Positions 59,596 to 64,000 of a stretch of DNA of 64,000 bases are shown one piece after another. The translations under genes were made by a program, and so were the position numbers. Within the stretch, counting starts at the first letter, position 1. Each line of letters starts with the position of its first letter. The DNA comes from Hyphomonadaceae bacterium (GTDB lineage Bacteria > Pseudomonadota > Alphaproteobacteria > Caulobacterales > Aquidulcibacteraceae), in NCBI GenBank assembly GCA_023384105.1, contig JAHDXR010000016.1:16499-80498 (forward strand). Reading direction: 5' to 3'. The notes under the pieces are model-generated. The model was not told the origin of the DNA. It searched no databases and saw only the letters and a list, made by a program, of their open reading frames with translations.

Positions 59596-60905
59596 AGCGC
59601 CGCCTCCACGCGCGCGGTCGCCTCCGCTTCCTGGCGCAGCGTGCGCGCGGCGAGGAAGAAGTGCCACGCGGCCCAGATCTGCGTCACGACGACAAAGCAC
59701 AGCGCATAGCGCAGCGAATGCACGCCGAACATCGGCTCGAGCCCGTCGCTCAACAGTCCCGTTACCAGCGGGCCGAACGAAACACCGATCAGGCTGTTGA
59801 AGAAGATGAGGAACGCCGACGCCGTCGCCCGCATGCTGCTCGGCGCGATCGATTGCAGCGCGACGAACACCGGGCCGAAATAGAGCAGGTTGGCGAATTT
59901 CGGCGCAGCGATCAGCAGCACGCTGGCCGTCGCGCTCGGCACGAACCATGCCGCCAGCGTGAACGGCGCGGCGAGCGCCAGCGCCAGGCCCGGCGCCCAC
60001 ATGCGCCAGCGCGGATCGCGCTTGCCCAGGAGATCGCCGACGACGCCGCCCATCAGCACGCCGGCCACGCCGGCAACGCCGTAGATCAGCCCGAGCGACA
60101 TGCCCGTCAGCGCCGAGCCCATTTCGTGCGAGCGCATCAGAAACGCCGGCGTGAACACGATCGCCGCGTTGGCGCCCATCGAATAGACGGCGATCGCGTA
60201 CGACATCTGCCGGAAGGTCTTCCGCCCCCAAAGCAGCTTCAACGAACTCAGCAACGGCACATCGCTCTTGGCGCGCTCGGCCTTCGCTGCGCGGCTTTGC
60301 GAGGGGATGGTCCACGCTACGATCAGCGCCAGAAGCACGCCCGGCAGACCGATCAGGATCAAAGCTTCGCGCCAGCTCGCGACCTGATTGATCCAGCCGC
60401 CGAGCATCAGCCCGATCATCGTGCCGAGCGGCACGCCGAGCGAGAAGAACGCCAGCGGCAGGCTGCGTTTGTCCGGCGGAAAGAAGGACGCGATGAGCGA
60501 GTGGGCGGCGGGCGTGCTGCCCGCCTCTCCCGCCGCGACGCCGATGCGCGTGGCCACGAGCTGGTAGAAGTTCTGCGCGAGGCCGCCCATAGCTGTAAGC
60601 AGGCTCCACACCACAAGCGAGCCCGAGAGCACCCACTTCGAACCGAAGCGGTCGGACAGGCGGCCCAGCGGAATGCCCAGCGTCGAATACACGACAGCGA
60701 AGGCGAAGCCGCCAAGCACGCCGATCTGCGTGTCCGTGAGATTGAGATCACGCTTGATCGATTCCGCGAGGATGAACGGAATCTGGCGATCGATGAAGTT
60801 GAAGATGTTCACCGCAAGCAGCAGGCTCATCAGATAATAAAGATAGAGCCGGCTTTGGGGCCGACCGTCAGGGACGGCCGGCGCGCTGCTTGTAATCTCG
60901 GTCAA
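59592..60905 (-). CDS. MFS transporter
   Basis: This 437-residue, about 12-segment protein has IDRQIPFILAESIKRDLNLTDTQIGVLGGFAFAVVYSTLGIPLGRLSDRFGSKWVL (helices 1-2 with the MFS loop motif GxLSDRFG), GEAGSTPAAHSLIASFFPPDKR and a second half beginning near residue 220. It belongs to the anion/organic acid branch often seen with catabolic clusters. It lies 30 nt after TonB receptor 3 in the same orientation, suggesting outer- and inner-membrane uptake of one compound. Confidence 0.92.
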   Translation of the reverse strand: MTEITSSAPAVPDGRPQSRLYLYYLMSLLLAVNIFNFIDRQIPFILAESIKRDLNLTDTQIGVLGGFAFAVVYSTLGIPLGRLSDRFGSKWVLSGSLVVWSLLTAMGGLAQNFYQLVATRIGVAAGEAGSTPAAHSLIASFFPPDKRSLPLAFFSLGVPLGTMIGLMLGGWINQVASWREALILIGLPGVLLALIVAWTIPSQSRAAKAERAKSDVPLLSSLKLLWGRKTFRQMSYAIAVYSMGANAAIVFTPAFLMRSHEMGSALTGMSLGLIYGVAGVAGVLMGGVVGDLLGKRDPRWRMWAPGLALALAAPFTLAAWFVPSATASVLLIAAPKFANLLYFGPVFVALQSIAPSSMRATASAFLIFFNSLIGVSFGPLVTGLLSDGLEPMFGVHSLRYALCFVVVTQIWAAWHFFLAARTLRQEAEATARVEAAL

Positions 60906-60935
60906 CGGATGCTCCGGGCGAAAGGCCCCTTCAAC

Positions 60936-63077
60936 TTAGTTCAAACGCAGGTCGAACGACACGCCGATCGTGCGCGGCCGCGCATAAGCGACCGAGTCGC
61001 CGGCCGTCGTATCGACGGTGTAGGCGGCGTAGAGTTCGTCGGTGAGGTTGCGGCCCCACAGCGCGACTTCCCAGTTGCCGTTCTCCGGCCCCCACGCGAT
61101 GCGGCCGTTGAACGTCGTGTAGGCGTCTTCCTTGAGACGATTGCCGACATCCCAATAGAAGCCGCCATTGTGATAGGCTGAGAGGTTGGCGGCGAGGCTG
61201 CCGCCCGCGAACGGCGCCTCATAGCCGAGGCCGAGATTAAGCGTCAGCTCGGGCGAACGCACCATCTCGTTGCCGCTCGCGTCGCCGGCAGCCTGGGTGT
61301 TGCCGCACGGCGCCGGGCGCACGCCGCACGTCGCCGGATTGGTGACGGGCGTGGTGATCAAGGCGCCCGGGAAGCTCGTGTACTCGGTCTGCAGATAGGC
61401 CGCGCCGCCGCGAAGGCTCCAGTTCTCGCCGAGCGGGACGGAGAACTCGGCGTCGACGCCCGTCACTTCGGCTTCGGCCGCGTTGGTGAGCGCGGTGAGG
61501 CCCGTCGATACCTGGATCGCTTGGATCTGGATGTCCTCGTACGAATAGAAGAAGGCCGACGTGTTGAAGCTCGCGCCGCCGGCGAAATACTTCAGGCCGA
61601 TCTCGTAGGCGTCGACATATTCAGGGTTCACCGGCGTCGTGCTGAAACCCGTCGCATTATAGGTGCCGCTCTTAAAGCCCTGGCTGAAGCTGGCGTAGAT
61701 ATTGGTGGAGTCGGTCAGCGCATAGCGCGCGGCCACGCGCGGGGTCCAGGCCGACCATTCGTCGCTCGCGCTCACCGTCGCGCCGGTCGCAAGGCGGATG
61801 GCGTCGTAGGTGCGCTCTTCGGTGCTGTAGCGCGTGCCGCCGATCAGCGTGAGGCGGTCGCTGACGTTGAACTGCAGCTCCGCGTAGGCGGCGATCGCTT
61901 CCGCGCCGATGCGCGCCTGCACGCCGGGCGCGCCGTTGGTGATCGGGTTTTCGTTGTAGGCGGCGTCGTCATAGTAGAAGAGGCCGCCGATCCAGCTCAG
62001 CCGCTCGCTCAGCTCGCCCGCGAAGTTGAGTTCCTGGATGAACGTGCGCTGGCGCGTATCGAACTGCGCGAACGAGTTCGCCTGCGCCGTGCGATCGAGG
62101 TCGGTGAGGAAATGCGCGTCGGTCAGACGCCAGGCGCTGGTGGAGGTCACCGTCAGCGCGTCGAAATCGTAGCGCGCACGCACGCTCGCGCCGCGCGCCA
62201 GCGTGTCGAACTCGGGCTCGAAGCTCAGCGACGCCTCGCGCGGATCGGACGGGATCACCGCGCCCGTCACCGACGTATTGCCGTTGAGCGGCTTCAGCGC
62301 ATAGCCGATAGTGTCGGCGTGTTCGTTGTAGTCGCCCGCGACGGTCACGGTGAAGCGATCGGAGAGATCGAACCGCACTTGCGAACGGACCGCGAAATCC
62401 TCGTTCCATGCGAGATCCGCGCCCGTATTGGCGTCGGTCGAATACCCGTCGTCGGCGCGGTACATGAGCGCGATATCGCCGGCGATGGCGTCGGTAAAGC
62501 CGGTCGATCCATAGGCGTTGACCCGCCGTTCGTTGAGTTCCCCGTAGCTCGCGCCCAGGCGCGCCGTCGGCGTTTGCGACGGTGCAAGCGTCGTAATGCT
62601 GATCGCGCCGCCCGTGGCGTTGCGGCCGAACAGCGTCCCCTGCGGCCCCTTCAGCACTTCGATGCGCTGTATGTTGTTGAACTCGAAGATGTTGCCGGCC
62701 TGGCTTGGCATGTAGACGCCGTCGACATAGAGCGCGACGTTGGCGTCGGAGCCGGCGGAGGTGACGGTGGTGCCGATGCCGCGGATGGTCGGCTGCGCGA
62801 AGGCGCCGGAAACGGGATAGGTCATGCCCGGCGTGACGGCGGCGAGTTCGGTTGCGCCGCTCACCCCGCTCTCTTCCAGCATGTCGGCCGTCACCGCGGT
62901 GACGGAGATCGGCACGTCGCGCAGGCGCTCTTCGCGGCGCTGCGCAGTAACCACGACCTCGCCCTCGTCGGTTTCGATCGCCGACTGCGCGAACGCCGGC
63001 GCGCCGCCGAACATCGCAACCGACGACATCATCGTCCCGATCGCCAGAGCGAGTGTGAATCTATTCGACGCTGCCAT
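60936..63077 (-). CDS. TonB-dependent outer-membrane receptor
   Basis: The 713-residue protein has a signal peptide (LALAIGTMMSSVAMFGGAPAFA-Q), TonB box GEVVVTAQRREERLRDVPISVT, plug with IQRIEVLKGPQGTLFGRNATGGAI, and a barrel ending in GVSFDLRLN. It is of the catabolic-substrate type common in Sphingomonadales and Caulobacterales. Together with the MFS gene it forms the uptake arm of the acyl-CoA cluster. Confidence 0.94.
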   Translation of the reverse strand: MAASNRFTLALAIGTMMSSVAMFGGAPAFAQSAIETDEGEVVVTAQRREERLRDVPISVTAVTADMLEESGVSGATELAAVTPGMTYPVSGAFAQPTIRGIGTTVTSAGSDANVALYVDGVYMPSQAGNIFEFNNIQRIEVLKGPQGTLFGRNATGGAISITTLAPSQTPTARLGASYGELNERRVNAYGSTGFTDAIAGDIALMYRADDGYSTDANTGADLAWNEDFAVRSQVRFDLSDRFTVTVAGDYNEHADTIGYALKPLNGNTSVTGAVIPSDPREASLSFEPEFDTLARGASVRARYDFDALTVTSTSAWRLTDAHFLTDLDRTAQANSFAQFDTRQRTFIQELNFAGELSERLSWIGGLFYYDDAAYNENPITNGAPGVQARIGAEAIAAYAELQFNVSDRLTLIGGTRYSTEERTYDAIRLATGATVSASDEWSAWTPRVAARYALTDSTNIYASFSQGFKSGTYNATGFSTTPVNPEYVDAYEIGLKYFAGGASFNTSAFFYSYEDIQIQAIQVSTGLTALTNAAEAEVTGVDAEFSVPLGENWSLRGGAAYLQTEYTSFPGALITTPVTNPATCGVRPAPCGNTQAAGDASGNEMVRSPELTLNLGLGYEAPFAGGSLAANLSAYHNGGFYWDVGNRLKEDAYTTFNGRIAWGPENGNWEVALWGRNLTDELYAAYTVDTTAGDSVAYARPRTIGVSFDLRLN

Positions 63078-63129
63078 GAGCCCCTCTCCTCAAACGTTTC
63101 CTCAGGCGGCTCTTGACGGCCGACTCTGC

Positions 63130-63150
63130 GAATAGGAACAGCGCCTATTC
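63130..63150. promoter_or_regulatory. Palindrome GAATAGG-N7-CCTATTC upstream of TonB receptor
   Basis: A perfect 7+7 inverted repeat lies 53 nt before the receptor start. It shares GAATAG and GCGCCT elements with the 56771-56797 region before the NifU-like gene, so the same regulator could bind both. Confidence 0.5.
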
Positions 63151-63367
63151 ATCTTACCTATCTAACTAATTAAGCGCCGCACCGTCAAGCAATTCCGATT
63201 ACTCTATCGCCGCCCACGGGAGGCCGTGGCGTAAGCCGCCGAACGCTGTCCGGGTCCCCCAAAACGGAGCCTGTATCCCCTTACCGACAGAGACGAAGGA
63301 ACGAGCTTCGCCCCGGATCTCTCGACCGCCTGCCGGCCTAGGCCGACCGACAGCCTCAGCCACCAGT
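63151..63367. other. Intergenic region, no gene recognised
   Basis: This stretch begins AT-rich (TTACCTATCTAACTAATTAA, a plausible promoter) and continues GC-rich. Short frames are open on the minus strand, but none has family motifs. Confidence 0.4.
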
Positions 63368-63580
63368 TCAGCAAACGACCCGGCATCGACCTCCTCCACG
63401 GCCCCCAAGCAGGTCGAAGAACTCCAGCACGTCCAGGCGGCGTTGGTACGTCTCCATCTTGCCGAGATAGCTCAGAGGCTCAGCGGCCGGCCCAGGGCGT
63501 CCTGCGTCCGGCCACGGCTCTTTCACGCGCCCCCGCACCAACGCGTGGTTCCGCCTCAGAATTGCTTTCTGATTTATTGC
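63368..63580 (-). pseudogene. Possible remnant of an unidentified gene
   Basis: One minus-strand frame without an early ATG reads NQKAILRRNHALVRGRVKEP and then EPLSYLGKMETYQRRLDVLE followed by FFDLLGG, with GC-rich third positions like real coding DNA, and stops at 63368-63370. No start codon and ribosome site match, and no family is recognised. It may be a decayed gene or a chance open frame. Confidence 0.25.
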
Positions 63581-63609
63581 GCCGCTTATCAGAGGCTTTC
63601 GCTAAGGTG

Positions 63610-64000
63610 TCACCGAGTGTGGGCAGAGAGACTCTGGCCGATGCTTCTGCGGTCCTGGAAACGCATGTAGGGCGTGAGCGGATTGTGGTTTTCATTAATA
63701 GCAAGCGCTCGGCCGATCTGCGGGAACGCACGCTGCGGGCAGGCGGGCTGCTCACACACCGTGCAGCCCGCGCTGATCGGGGTGGCTGCGCTCAGGTCGT
63801 CAAGCTTTAGACCGGTTGAGTAGACCAAGCACGGCCCGTGGCGTTGGCGAAGATCGAATAAGACGCAGGCGCCGCCAATTGCCAACCCGACCAGCGCGTC
63901 CCTTGAAAAATGGGCGCCGGCGCCGACGCATTCTGTGATGCGCCTGCCGGCGCCGCTAGCTCGGGGAGGAGCTAGATGGAAATGCCGCCGCCGACCAAGA
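63610..64000 (-). CDS. C-terminal part of short-chain fatty acyl regulator family protein (DUF2083), partial
   Basis: The frame is open to the window's right edge. It carries CLVYSTGLKLDDLSAATPIS then GCTVCEQPACPQRAFPQIGR, matching the C-terminal end of XRE-type short-chain fatty acyl-CoA regulators (LVYxxGLxL, GxGCxVCERPxCPQRAFPP). The segment just upstream is irregular: a GCGCCGGCGCCGACGCA / TGCGCCTGCCGGCGCC palindrome (63914-63953) is read through as GAGRRITECVGAGAH. The gene could therefore be interrupted or a pseudogene. The N-terminal HTH region is outside the window. Confidence 0.5.
   Translation of the reverse strand, partial: LGRRRHFHLAPPRASGAGRRITECVGAGAHFSRDALVGLAIGGACVLFDLRQRHGPCLVYSTGLKLDDLSAATPISAGCTVCEQPACPQRAFPQIGRALAINENHNPLTPYMRFQDRRSIGQSLSAHTR
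63914..63953. repeat. Long inverted repeat in the DUF2083 fragment
   Basis: GCGCCGGCGCCGACGCA and TGCGCCTGCCGGCGCC pair around TTCTGTGA. The position interrupts the expected family sequence and could be a small palindromic insertion. Confidence 0.5.

Overview
The window is GC-rich alphaproteobacterial chromosome. It carries ctrA, sciP (DUF1153) and flbD together with a fliF-fliG-fliH/flbE-fliN-flbD operon, which points to the Caulobacterales/Maricaulales side of the class (Caulobacter- or Hyphomonadaceae-like). Three TonB-dependent receptors fit such an oligotroph. I see no rRNA, CRISPR array, intact insertion sequence or prophage. There is one tRNA, tRNA-Met(CAU).

Layout. (1) 1-14836: a catabolic gene block with a TonB receptor, SMP-30 lactonase, TetR regulator, HIBADH-type dehydrogenase, DECR-type SDR, BKACE enzyme, two related class III aminotransferases, CPBP membrane protease, hydroxypyruvate-isomerase-like protein, serine hydrolase and, divergently, a pyruvate-dehydrogenase-E1-like enzyme. 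Four TGAC-N6-GTCA palindromes sit at the promoter positions of this block and mark it as one probable TetR regulon. The enzyme set suggests beta-amino-acid or beta-keto-acid catabolism (inference). (2) 15069-23363: housekeeping and unknown genes: tRNA-Met, an Lrp-type regulator, a C13 peptidase, DUF3754, DUF2332, thiolase, alpha/beta hydrolase and mnmA. (3) 23403-42114: flagellar genes. flgL-flgK are divergent from fliK-flgD-flgE, followed by sciP, the fliF-fliG-fliH-fliN-flbD-flhA run, a FlhG-like ATPase, fliI-fliJ on the other strand, and ctrA. Sigma-54 -24/-12 sites precede fliK and flgK, and TTAACCAT CtrA-type boxes precede fliF and the FlhG-like gene. (4) 42219-51187: a DUF885 protein, a second TonB receptor, a YtcJ-type amidohydrolase and a two-component system. 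(5) 51408-63077: an acyl-CoA catabolic cluster with a crotonase, two FadR-type regulators, an acyl-CoA synthetase, a paired large/small acyl-CoA dehydrogenase, a NifU-C-like small protein, a Cys (CGSC) homologue of UGSC selenoproteins, an MFS transporter and a third TonB receptor. (6) 63151-64000: apparently eroded sequence, ending in the C-terminal part of a short-chain-fatty-acyl regulator (DUF2083).

A palindromic GC-rich dispersed repeat (ends TATGGACCGCC / GGCGGTCCATA) occurs five times. Three copies abut a stop codon directly and one lies in frame inside mnmA. The features most worth following up are this repeat, the TetR regulon, and the CGSC/NifU-like pair in the acyl-CoA cluster.
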